From the NCBI GenBank assembly GCA_003695015.1, contig RFJD01000070.1:1-6555 (forward strand): a stretch of 6,555 nt of DNA. The letters run 5' to 3'. Under the pieces are notes generated by a model. That model did not search any database, was not told the origin of the DNA, and was given only the letters and a program-made list of their open reading frames with translations. Shown here piece after piece: positions 1 through 6,416 of the stretch; the stretch's first letter is position 1, and each line of letters starts with the position of its first letter. Position numbers and translations under genes: made by a program. Source of the stretch: Verrucomicrobiota bacterium. Its GTDB lineage: Bacteria; Verrucomicrobiota; Verrucomicrobiia; Limisphaerales; J093.

Positions 1-1164
1 CCGGAGCCGCCGGGCATTCGATTCTTTCCGGAGTACCTGCAGGCGGCCGGTTACCAGACGGCGTTCTTCGGCAAGTGGCACATGGGGCATGACAGCGACG
101 ATCCGCGGCCGGGCTGGACCCATTGGGCGGCCTTCAAGGGGCAGGGCAGTTATGAAGGGGTGACGCTGAACATCAATGGCCAGCATCGGCATTTCGAAGG
201 CTACAACGCCGACGTGCTGACGGAGCAGGCGCTCGAATGGTTGCGCGGTCACGGCGACCGGCCCTTCTACCTTCAGCTCTCCTTCAAGAACGTGCATTAC
301 CCGTTCCAACCGGCGGCGCGGCATCGCGGGCGATACGGGGCCAAGCCGGTGCCGCGTCCGGACACGATGGCGAACACGGAGGTCAACTACGAAACGCAGC
401 CGCGCTGGGTGCGCGAGCGACGCTACGGGATTCACGGCGTGGACCACATGGAAACCAGCCCGTTGGACCTCGATCCGGTGCCGGACTTCGACGCGTTTTT
501 CCGGAGTTATTGCGAGAGCGTGCACAGCTTGGACGAAAACATTGGCCGCTTCTTGGATTACCTCAGGGAGAGCGGACTGGCGCGAAACACTCTGGTGATC
601 TACACCTCCGACAATGGGTTCCACTTGGGCGAGCACGGGTTTTACGACAAGCGGGATGCGTACGAAACGTCGATCCGGGTGCCGATGATCGTCTGGGCGC
701 CGGGGCTGATCCGGCCGGGCACGGTGATTTCAAACATGGTGTTGAACATCGATCTGGCGCCGACCTTCCTGGAGGCGGCCGGGGTGCGTCCGCCGGCGGA
801 TGCCCCGCAGTTCGACGGCCGGAGTTTTTGGCCGTTGTTGCTCGGGCGGGAGATCCCGTGGCGCGATCACATGCTTTACGAGTATCACTGGGAACGGAAC
901 TTTCCCGCGACGCCGACGCTGTTCGCCATCCGGACGGAGCGTTACAAGTACGTCTATACCCACGGGGTGTGGGACAAGGATGCGTTTTACGATCTGGCGA
1001 CGGATCCGAAGGAGAGGTTCAACCTGATCCGGGTGCCGGCGTATCAGGAGCGGATTGCGGCCCTCCAAAAGCAGCTTTTCGATGAGCTGGAAGCCAGCGG
1101 GGGCTTGATGATTCCCGTGCGCCGGCCGGCCGGCGAGGTGCTTGACGATCGCAAGCTGCCGTAG
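1..1164 (+). CDS. Sulfatase (S1 family, N-acetylglucosamine-6-sulfatase-like), 5'-truncated by the window edge
   Basis: The frame is open from base 1, so the gene begins upstream; 387 residues are visible and end at TAG 1162-1164. An in-frame ATG at 82 lies inside a conserved motif and is not the start. Fragment residues 17-29 (GYQTAFFGKWHMG) match the second sulfatase signature. YTSDNGFHLGEHG (201-213) carries the Asp-Asn metal/sulfate site, and K217 in DKRDAYE is the expected sulfate-contacting lysine. The C-terminal subdomain has the usual 'IRTERYKYVY ... FYDLATDPKERFNL' strand and turn. The missing part should hold a signal peptide and the C/S-x-P-x-R motif, whose Cys or Ser becomes formylglycine. 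Family members hydrolyse sulfate esters of glycans, usually in the periplasm or outside the cell. The stretch FKGQG-Y...LN-NG...GY-DVLT and the later MANTE...RWVRE-RY resemble GlcNAc-6-sulfatase/mucin-desulfating enzymes as I remember them. The substrate is therefore only a suggestion; the fold assignment is firm. Confidence 0.9.
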   Translation, partial: PEPPGIRFFPEYLQAAGYQTAFFGKWHMGHDSDDPRPGWTHWAAFKGQGSYEGVTLNINGQHRHFEGYNADVLTEQALEWLRGHGDRPFYLQLSFKNVHYPFQPAARHRGRYGAKPVPRPDTMANTEVNYETQPRWVRERRYGIHGVDHMETSPLDLDPVPDFDAFFRSYCESVHSLDENIGRFLDYLRESGLARNTLVIYTSDNGFHLGEHGFYDKRDAYETSIRVPMIVWAPGLIRPGTVISNMVLNIDLAPTFLEAAGVRPPADAPQFDGRSFWPLLLGREIPWRDHMLYEYHWERNFPATPTLFAIRTERYKYVYTHGVWDKDAFYDLATDPKERFNLIRVPAYQERIAALQKQLFDELEASGGLMIPVRRPAGEVLDDRKLP

Positions 1165-1217
1165 CGGGCGACCTTTGCGGGGTTGCGGGGCGGCTGGCAT
1201 GGACCGACCCGACGACC

Positions 1218-1254
1218 AGGAGTGGGGATGGACGTTCCCGCCGGGTTTTGGTAG
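1218..1254 (+). promoter_or_regulatory. Possible SD-led 8-codon leader ORF ahead of the pseudopilin gene
   Basis: AGGAG at 1218-1222 is followed, after 5 nt, by ATG 1228. That ATG opens an 8-residue frame (MDVPAGFW) ending at TAG 1252-1254, ten bases before the preferred pseudopilin ATG at 1265. The pseudopilin ATG has no evident Shine-Dalgarno sequence of its own, so reinitiation or translational coupling is conceivable. Chance occurrence is equally possible, and nothing else supports the mini-ORF. No clear -35/-10 pair is visible in 1165-1264. Confidence 0.2.
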
Positions 1255-1264
1255 TTTCCGGCTC

Positions 1265-2071
1265 ATGAAGCACCCTCGATGTCATGGGCAGCGTGAAGCG
1301 GCGTTCACGCTGATCGAACTGTTGGTGGTGATCGCGATCATCGCGATCCTGGCCGGGATGCTCCTGCCGGCCTTGAGCCGGGCGAAGGCCAAATCCCATT
1401 CGATTGTTTGCGCCAGCAATCTCAAGCAGATGGGCCTGGCGCATTTCATGTACGTCAACGATCAGGGGAAGATGCTCCCGTACACGATGGAGAGGGACCT
1501 GTGGATGGCGGTTTTGATGCGGTTCCAGGCCCAGGTGCATGACATCCGGGTCTGTCCCTCGGCGCCCGAGCCGGCCAGGCGCATCAACCGGCATCCGCTC
1601 AACCCCAATTACGGCACCGCCGATGAAACGTGGCTGTGGCCGACGAACAACAACCGTCAGGGTTACCAAGGCAGCTACGCTTTCAACGGCTGGTTGTATT
1701 CCGGGCTGTACTGGGTGGCGGAGGCCCGGAAGTACCAGTTCAACAAGGAGAGCGATGTGCAGCGGCCGACCGAGACCCCGGCATTTGGCGACGCCATGTG
1801 GGTCGATTCGTGGCCGAAGGCGGATGACCGGCCGCCGTCGAACCTGTACACCGGGGACGGCCCGGGCGCCGGCATGGGGCGATTTGCCATTGCGCGGCAC
1901 GGCGCGGCTTCACCGAAATCCGCGCCGCAAAACCTGCCCCCGGGATCGCCACTGCCGGGGGCGATCAACATCGTCTTCATGGATGGCCATGTTTCCCTGA
2001 CCCAATTGGAGGATCTCTGGTCCCTGTATTGGCACCGGAACTACGTGCCGCCATCGAAACGCCCGCAGTAA
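1265..2071 (+). CDS. Type IV pilin-like / type II secretion pseudopilin-like protein with prepilin N-terminus
   Basis: A protein of 268 residues. Residues 1-13 form a short, mostly basic leader. The class III prepilin site follows as A13|FTLIE, with Glu at +5 (E18) and a hydrophobic helix to about residue 37 (ending LLPAL). Prepilin peptidase would cut before F14 and methylate it. The -1 residue is Ala rather than the usual Gly. The body has Cys49 and Cys97 (VCPSA), a possible disulfide pair, then an RHG (211-213) and a closing INIVFMDGHV segment (DGH at 240-242). These are hallmarks of the large pseudopilin family (DUF1559-like) of Planctomycetes and Verrucomicrobia, where many single-gene copies lie beside unrelated genes. 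Their cargo or filament is unknown. ATG 1265 was chosen because it gives the normal short leader; in-frame ATG 1199 and TTG 1142 would add an atypical acidic, Trp-rich extension, and the TTG would overlap the sulfatase. The gene lies 100 bp after the sulfatase and could share its transcript. Confidence 0.88.
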   Translation: MKHPRCHGQREAAFTLIELLVVIAIIAILAGMLLPALSRAKAKSHSIVCASNLKQMGLAHFMYVNDQGKMLPYTMERDLWMAVLMRFQAQVHDIRVCPSAPEPARRINRHPLNPNYGTADETWLWPTNNNRQGYQGSYAFNGWLYSGLYWVAEARKYQFNKESDVQRPTETPAFGDAMWVDSWPKADDRPPSNLYTGDGPGAGMGRFAIARHGAASPKSAPQNLPPGSPLPGAINIVFMDGHVSLTQLEDLWSLYWHRNYVPPSKRPQ

Positions 2072-2192
2072 GGAACTTGTTCTGCGCCTTGGTTCCCGGG
2101 CAAGTTGCAAGGGGCGAAACGGCCGCTGCGGGCGCCAGTGCGAGGTGAGATGGCGTCGTTGGACCCGGGCGAGAACACGTGTTGCAAAAGCG

Positions 2193-2221
2193 AAAAAAGG
2201 CGGCCGTTGAACGGCCGCCTT
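2193..2221 (-). terminator. Intrinsic terminator of the LamG/Ig gene (possibly bidirectional)
   Basis: A perfect 9-bp GC-rich stem (2199-2207 with 2211-2219) closes a 3-nt loop (TGA). Two flanking A-T pairs extend it to 11 bp. On the minus strand it is followed by six T (complement of A 2193-2198), the classic rho-independent layout, 33 bp beyond the stop codon of the large minus-strand gene. On the plus strand only TT precedes a mixed CGTATT tract, so it would be a weaker terminator for the convergent pseudopilin gene. Confidence 0.88.
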
Positions 2222-2254
2222 CGTATTCCGGCTGAGCCTTCGGTGTCCAGCCAC

Positions 2255-5200
2255 TTACGGCCGGGCCGCGCGGAAGAACTGCCAGGCTTCGGTCGGCGTC
2301 AGGGTGAGCGGTGAGGTGGCTCCCTCCACCGGTTCCCACGGGCCGGTCACGGTCGGTGCGGCTTCGAGCACGCCGTTTTCCCAAGTCAACACGACGCCCC
2401 CCGGGGTCCGTTCAATGCGGATGGTCGGCGGCTGCAGGGGCGGCCGGCCGGCGACGTAGTGGGTGAGCACCTGCGCCGGCGTGAGGACGTGGTCGTAATA
2501 GGCGGCTTCATCCACGTCGCCTTCGAAGAAGAAGCTGCCGGTGGGATCCTCGGAGGCGCCGCCGCCGATGCGCAGGAGGGCCGTGTCGTTGGGCACGAAG
2601 GCCGATTCCCCTTGCGCGACCAGGCGGCCGTTGACGTAGAAGCGTTTCACGGCGCCGTCGTAGGTGCCCACGAGGTGGGTCCATTCGCCGACGGCCACGG
2701 CCGGGCCGGAAAGGCCGTTCCAGCCGGCGCCGGTGCCGGTCCAGAACTGCCAGATGTTGGCCGGGGTGGCATAGAAGATGTAGCCACGCTGGGGCGCGTC
2801 GGCCCGCGAAGTCAACGGCGAGCGATAACCGCTCCCGCCGGTGACTCTGGCCCAGACCTCGACGGTGAAGACGGGCGTGTTGAGGTCGGGGCTCCAAGGC
2901 ACCTCGGCCTTGGTCTGCAGGGCGGCGTTGAAGCCGGCCGCGGTGTCGGGATCGCCGACCAGAGCCCCGGGCTGTCCCAAGGTCGGCCCGTTCATATAGG
3001 TACCGTGATGGTTGCCGACGCTGTCGAGCAGGGTCGAACCGGAGGTTTCACCCAGCCGCCAGTAGGCGACCGGGTTGTCCGCCTGCACGACTTGGGCGTA
3101 GGGCTGTTCGGGCGGGGTCACCACTTCGAGCATGGCGGCTTCGCTGGTGACCGTCCCGGCCGGGTTGCTGACAACGACTTGATAGGCGCCGGCTTGATCG
3201 GGCTGGACGTTCGCCAGTTCCAGCGTGGGCTCCGTCGCGCCCGGAATGTCCGTGCCATTGAACTGCCACTGGTAGCTGAGCGGCAGACTGCCGGCGGCGA
3301 CCACGGTGAAGACGGCGGTTTCGCCGGCGAGGATGGCTTGGTCGGCCGGCTGTTGGACGATGTTCGGCGGGGTGCCGGCGCCCAGACCGGCGCCGTAGTG
3401 GAGCTGGATGCGTTCGGGCGGCAACACGTGATCGTACACCGCGACTTCATCGACGTAGCCGGCGAAGAAGTAATTGCCGTCGGTCTCGGTTGCCCCGCCG
3501 CCGATGCGCAGCACTTGGGCCGTGTTGAGCGAGAGCGGGATGTTGCCCGAGGCGACCTCGGCGCCGTTGACATAAAGTCGGGCCGTGGTGCCGTCGTAAG
3601 TGGCCGCCAGGTACGTCCAGGTGTCTTCCTCGACGGATGTGCCGGTGAGGCTGCCCCAGCCGGACCCGGTGCCGAGCCAGAACTGCCAGACGTTGGCAGG
3701 AGTCGCGTAAAAGATGTAGCCGCGTTGGGGCCCGTCGTCGCGGGAAGTCAGGGGGGACCGATAGCCGCTGGATCCCGGAGCGACTTTGGCCCAGAGCTCG
3801 ACGCTGAATTGCGTTGGGTTTAGATCGGGGCTGTAAGGCACATCGACCTTGGTCAGGCTTTCGGCGAAGAAGCCGGCCGCCGTGTCGGGGTCGTCCTTCA
3901 ACGCGCCCGGTTGGCCCAGCAGGGGGCTGTTGAGGTACTCGCCATGATGGCCGCCGGCCAGGTCGAACGCCGTCGGGCCGGAGGTTTCACCGAGACGCCA
4001 GTATCCCACCGGGCCGTCCTCCATGACTACGGCCGGATAGGTGCCGGGTTCGGGTTCGATGACCGTCAGGGTGGCCGACGGGCTGATGGCACTGCCGGCG
4101 GTGGTTGTGGCTTTGAGCGCGTACTGGCCGGCTTGATCGGGCGTCACCCCGGTCAACACGAGGGTTGTGTTGGTTGCCCCGGGCAGGTCGGCTCCGTTGA
4201 ACTGCCATTGGTAATCGATTTGCACGGCGCCCGTGGCCTCGGCTTGGAAGACGGCCCGACCGCCGGCAAACACGGTGACCGGCTCCGGCGTGCGGGTGAA
4301 AGTCGGGAGGCCGGTGGCTTGGACCACCACGTTGACCGGATCGCTCGGAGTGGCGCCGTAGGCGTTCGACACAACCACGGTGTAGGACCCGGAATCCGCG
4401 ACGGTGGCGTTCTGGACGGAATAGACCGGTCCGTTGGCGCCGGGAATATCCACCCCGTCCTTCTGCCACTGATAGCTCAAGGGCGGTTCGCCGGCGGCGT
4501 CCACGCTCAACGTGAAGGAGCCGCCCTCGTAGATCCCCTCGGCAGGGGCGGCCGGTTGGGCCAGGATTTCCGGCGGATTGGTCGAGCCGAAGCCGGCATA
4601 GCTCAAGGTCATGATCTCGCCGGGCGTGAGGGCCCGATCGAAAATCGCCACCTCATCGATGACGCCGAGGAAGAAGCGGGTGCCGCTGTCCAGGCCGATC
4701 CGCAACGGGCCGTTGAATTCTTCGGGAGCGTGCGGGACTGCGTTGGTGGCGGACAACAGACCGAAGCCGTCGTTCAAGTACAGCCTGGCTTGGTCAGGTT
4801 CGACCACCAGCGCGACGAAGTTCCAGAGGGAGTCGATCGGTGTCAGTCCCGAGTCCCAGTTGTAGGTGGCCGGGCTGTCGTTCCAGTGGTAGCCCAGGTG
4901 ACCGGTTTGGGCGACGAAGTCCAGGCCGGCCACCGTGTCACCTCCGCGAGCGAAGACGACGCCCGCATAATTTGCCTGGCCGCCGAAGGGTTGGATCCAG
5001 CAAACGATGGTCACGGTGTTGGTGTTCAGGTTGAGCGGCTTCTTGACGAGGATGAAACCGCTGGTGCCGTCCAGTTCGACGGCCGGATTGCTGTTCTCGA
5101 AGCCGGGTGCCCAGTTCGTTGGGTCGGGGCCCGGTTGACCGGGAGTACAGCCGGGTTGATACAGCCCGTTGTAGTCCTCGCCCAAGCTGCCGAGGTTGAT

Positions 5201-6064
5201 CGTCTCGGTGCGGTTCGGCGCGTCGTCCAGCCGCCAATAAGCGAGCGGGTTCGCGGAGAGCACCAACTGGTCATAGGGCTGGTCGGGCGAGGCGGCCATG
5301 CCGTTCTCGTAGTGGGCCTGGATGGCGTCGGCCGACAGCACGCTGGGATAGAGAGCGACCTCGTCCACGACGCCGTTGAAGTAGAAGGCGTTGTCACCCC
5401 GACCACCGATGCCGAGGGGCACGGAGGGATTGGGGGCGAAGTTGGGGCTGCTCTGGGAGGCTTCCGGCACGCCGTTGACATACAGCGTGGCGGTGTTGCC
5501 GTCGTAGGTGGCGACCAAGTGATACCACTGCCCGGCTTCGATGGTCGTGGTGCTGTTCAGGCTGACGGTGTAGTTGTTCGCGGAATCCCCCAGGCGGAAG
5601 TTCCACGTGGTGGGTGTTTGGTAGAAGATCCAGCCTTCGGCGGCCGGTGGGGTGCGGTTGATCGAGGAGACGGGGCTGGCGAAGCCGTCACTCAAGACGA
5701 CGTTCGGTTTGACCCAGGCCTCGATGGTGAAGGGCGGGTTGGGGTTGAGGTCGGCGCTGTAGGGCACCTTCATCAACGAGGCGCCGTCGAACGCGGCGGC
5801 CGGATTGGCGTCGCCGGCCAGGGCGCCGGGCACTTGGAGGTCGGGGCCGCCGACGTACTCCCCGCTGGCGGCGGCACCCAGACTGCCGCGGTTGGCGGCG
5901 GTTTCGGTTTTCAGCGGGCCGGTGGCTTCCATGCGCCAGTAGGCCACCGGCCCGAGGTTCAGGACGGCATCGGGGTAGGTGGCGGTGTGGGCCGGCAGGA
6001 GCAACGCCCCGGTTGCCACGGCCAGCAACGATGCACGAAGGATCGTAGGTTTCGAGCCGTTCAT
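2255..6064 (-). CDS. Large secreted multidomain protein: four LamG (concanavalin-like) and three Ig-like domains
   Basis: A protein of 1269 residues with TAA at 2257-2255. Residues 1-28 form a Sec signal peptide (basic start, hydrophobic core ASLLAVATGALLL, cleavage near PAHTA). The order is LamG1 about 30-252, LamG2 263-490, Ig1 498-582, Ig2 585-669, LamG3 676-892, Ig3 898-982, LamG4 988-1205, then a C-terminal module 1210-1269. Each LamG opens with a 'PxAYWR' strand, has a 'T-E-WA/V' strand and the 'TYDG--A-LYVNG' hairpin, and ends 'VDEVA-YDHVL--------HY'; LamG2 is the most divergent. The Ig domains keep 'LSYQW---G--IPGA' and 'D-G-Y-VVVSN' but have no cysteine pair. The whole protein has only two Cys (306, 355). 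No transmembrane anchor, sortase motif, PEP-CTERM tail or catalytic residues are recognisable. LamG and Ig modules usually bind carbohydrate or protein, so adhesion or glycan binding at the surface is plausible but unproven. A ribosome-binding site supports the ATG at 6064. No clear intrinsic terminator separates it from the upstream glycyl radical enzyme gene, but the 352-bp gap argues against a tight operon. Confidence 0.93.
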   Translation of the reverse strand: MNGSKPTILRASLLAVATGALLLPAHTATYPDAVLNLGPVAYWRMEATGPLKTETAANRGSLGAAASGEYVGGPDLQVPGALAGDANPAAAFDGASLMKVPYSADLNPNPPFTIEAWVKPNVVLSDGFASPVSSINRTPPAAEGWIFYQTPTTWNFRLGDSANNYTVSLNSTTTIEAGQWYHLVATYDGNTATLYVNGVPEASQSSPNFAPNPSVPLGIGGRGDNAFYFNGVVDEVALYPSVLSADAIQAHYENGMAASPDQPYDQLVLSANPLAYWRLDDAPNRTETINLGSLGEDYNGLYQPGCTPGQPGPDPTNWAPGFENSNPAVELDGTSGFILVKKPLNLNTNTVTIVCWIQPFGGQANYAGVVFARGGDTVAGLDFVAQTGHLGYHWNDSPATYNWDSGLTPIDSLWNFVALVVEPDQARLYLNDGFGLLSATNAVPHAPEEFNGPLRIGLDSGTRFFLGVIDEVAIFDRALTPGEIMTLSYAGFGSTNPPEILAQPAAPAEGIYEGGSFTLSVDAAGEPPLSYQWQKDGVDIPGANGPVYSVQNATVADSGSYTVVVSNAYGATPSDPVNVVVQATGLPTFTRTPEPVTVFAGGRAVFQAEATGAVQIDYQWQFNGADLPGATNTTLVLTGVTPDQAGQYALKATTTAGSAISPSATLTVIEPEPGTYPAVVMEDGPVGYWRLGETSGPTAFDLAGGHHGEYLNSPLLGQPGALKDDPDTAAGFFAESLTKVDVPYSPDLNPTQFSVELWAKVAPGSSGYRSPLTSRDDGPQRGYIFYATPANVWQFWLGTGSGWGSLTGTSVEEDTWTYLAATYDGTTARLYVNGAEVASGNIPLSLNTAQVLRIGGGATETDGNYFFAGYVDEVAVYDHVLPPERIQLHYGAGLGAGTPPNIVQQPADQAILAGETAVFTVVAAGSLPLSYQWQFNGTDIPGATEPTLELANVQPDQAGAYQVVVSNPAGTVTSEAAMLEVVTPPEQPYAQVVQADNPVAYWRLGETSGSTLLDSVGNHHGTYMNGPTLGQPGALVGDPDTAAGFNAALQTKAEVPWSPDLNTPVFTVEVWARVTGGSGYRSPLTSRADAPQRGYIFYATPANIWQFWTGTGAGWNGLSGPAVAVGEWTHLVGTYDGAVKRFYVNGRLVAQGESAFVPNDTALLRIGGGASEDPTGSFFFEGDVDEAAYYDHVLTPAQVLTHYVAGRPPLQPPTIRIERTPGGVVLTWENGVLEAAPTVTGPWEPVEGATSPLTLTPTEAWQFFRAARP
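2435..4312 (-). repeat. Tandem internal duplication, two Ig-LamG units of about 939 bp
   Basis: Residues 585-897 (bases 4312-3374) and 898-1210 (bases 3373-2435) of the LamG/Ig protein align with a 313-residue offset. The YQW of Ig2 and Ig3 falls at 618 and 931, and the LamG openings at 676 and 989. Inside the LamG part, GYRSPLTSR, PQRGYIFYATPAN and VDEVA/VDEAA-YDHVL recur almost unchanged, with a one-residue indel near 765/1078. The Ig parts have diverged more. LamG1 is a more distant relative and LamG2 is remote. The similarity is clear at protein level; nucleotide identity was judged by eye only. Confidence 0.85.
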
Positions 6065-6070
6065 GGTGCT

Positions 6071-6077
6071 TTCCCTT
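6071..6077 (-). promoter_or_regulatory. Ribosome-binding site of the LamG/Ig gene
   Basis: The minus strand reads AAGGGAA, with 7 nt between its GGGA core and the ATG at 6064-6062. This is a good Shine-Dalgarno match and spacing, and it supports the chosen start. Just upstream, CCGAG-TGA-CTCGG (6097-6085) could form a small 5-bp hairpin in the mRNA leader; any role for it is unknown. Confidence 0.65.
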
Positions 6078-6140
6078 GTGTTTTCCGAGTCACTCGGTTG
6101 GATCTTGTGCTTGACTGCCTGCTTGTCCGGCGACCGTCTT

Positions 6141-6181
6141 CATGGGCCGCCCATGGGCCTCGCGGGCGATTGCCTCGCGCG
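6141..6181. repeat. Cluster of palindromes and short direct repeats upstream of the LamG/Ig gene
   Basis: CATGGGC-C-GCCCATG (6141-6155) is a 15-nt palindrome around one base. It overlaps the perfect 10-nt palindrome GCCCATGGGC (6149-6158). The 8-mer CATGGGCC occurs at 6141 and 6152, a spacing of 11 bp or about one helical turn. The 8-mer GCCTCGCG follows at 6157 and 6172. The cluster is 77-117 bp upstream of the start codon, a position compatible with an operator or a structured leader. No transcription factor family can be named from it. Confidence 0.35.
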
Positions 6182-6416
6182 TGGTGGCGCCATGGCTTGG
6201 GCCTGATATGACCGGTTCGGGCAAGCGCAGAATGGCTACCCCGTCCCGGACATTGAAGTCAAGCCTGACTGGTGTGAGAGGACCGACGAGGCGGCCGATC
6301 GCCCGACCTCAAGCGAGCTGGAGAAGTTCGGAATACGGCCGTTCCTGCCGCCAAGTGATGACTGTGCCGCAAGCACGTTCGGAACGGGCGTCCCGGCCTT
6401 TCAGCATGCGCCGGCG

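Larger units (their letters stand above)
6065..6416. other. 352-bp intergenic stretch without a convincing gene
   Basis: This lies between the start of the LamG/Ig gene and the stop of the glycyl radical enzyme gene, both on the minus strand, so it should hold the promoter and leader of the former. I see no rRNA, tRNA or strong intrinsic terminator, and no glycyl-radical activase gene. A TTGACT (minus strand, 6262-6257) could be a -35 element, but no good -10 follows it. One minus-strand frame, in phase with the enzyme gene, is interrupted only by TGA at 6311-6309 and 6092-6090. It offers a 32-codon ATG frame (6407-6309) and then 72 codons without a start of clear merit. In such GC-rich DNA this may be chance. 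A plus-strand frame from 6142 runs antisense into the enzyme gene and is treated as a shadow. Confidence 0.6.

Noticed and set aside
730..1900. Minus-strand frames opposite the sulfatase and pseudopilin (730-1266 and 1019-1900)
   Set aside because: They are Arg/Pro-rich shadows lying opposite conserved sulfatase and pilin motifs.
2174..2183. Perfect 10-nt palindrome AACACGTGTT next to the terminator
   Set aside because: It lies between the 3' ends of convergent genes, where an operator is unlikely, and a single 10-nt palindrome is not enough to call a site.
2105..2314. Plus-strand 69-codon frame spanning the convergent intergenic region
   Set aside because: It reads through the terminator hairpin and into the 3' end of the LamG/Ig gene, with no RBS or motif.
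2459..3823. Plus-strand open frame of 454 codons antisense to the LamG/Ig gene
   Set aside because: The translation is low-complexity Gly/Val/Arg/Asp-rich with no recognisable domain, while the minus strand encodes clear LamG and Ig modules with signal peptide, RBS and terminator. It is a shadow of GC-rich codon use.
2453..4039. Repeated 'rungs' every 939 bp considered as CRISPR or mobile element repeats
   Set aside because: The repeats are in-frame protein domain copies with no spacers, terminal inverted repeats or transposase.
3911..6211. Plus-strand open frame of 766 codons antisense to the LamG/Ig gene
   Set aside because: Same reason: compositionally biased, no domain, and entirely opposite a well-supported gene. 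It runs past that gene's start without an RBS or homology of its own.
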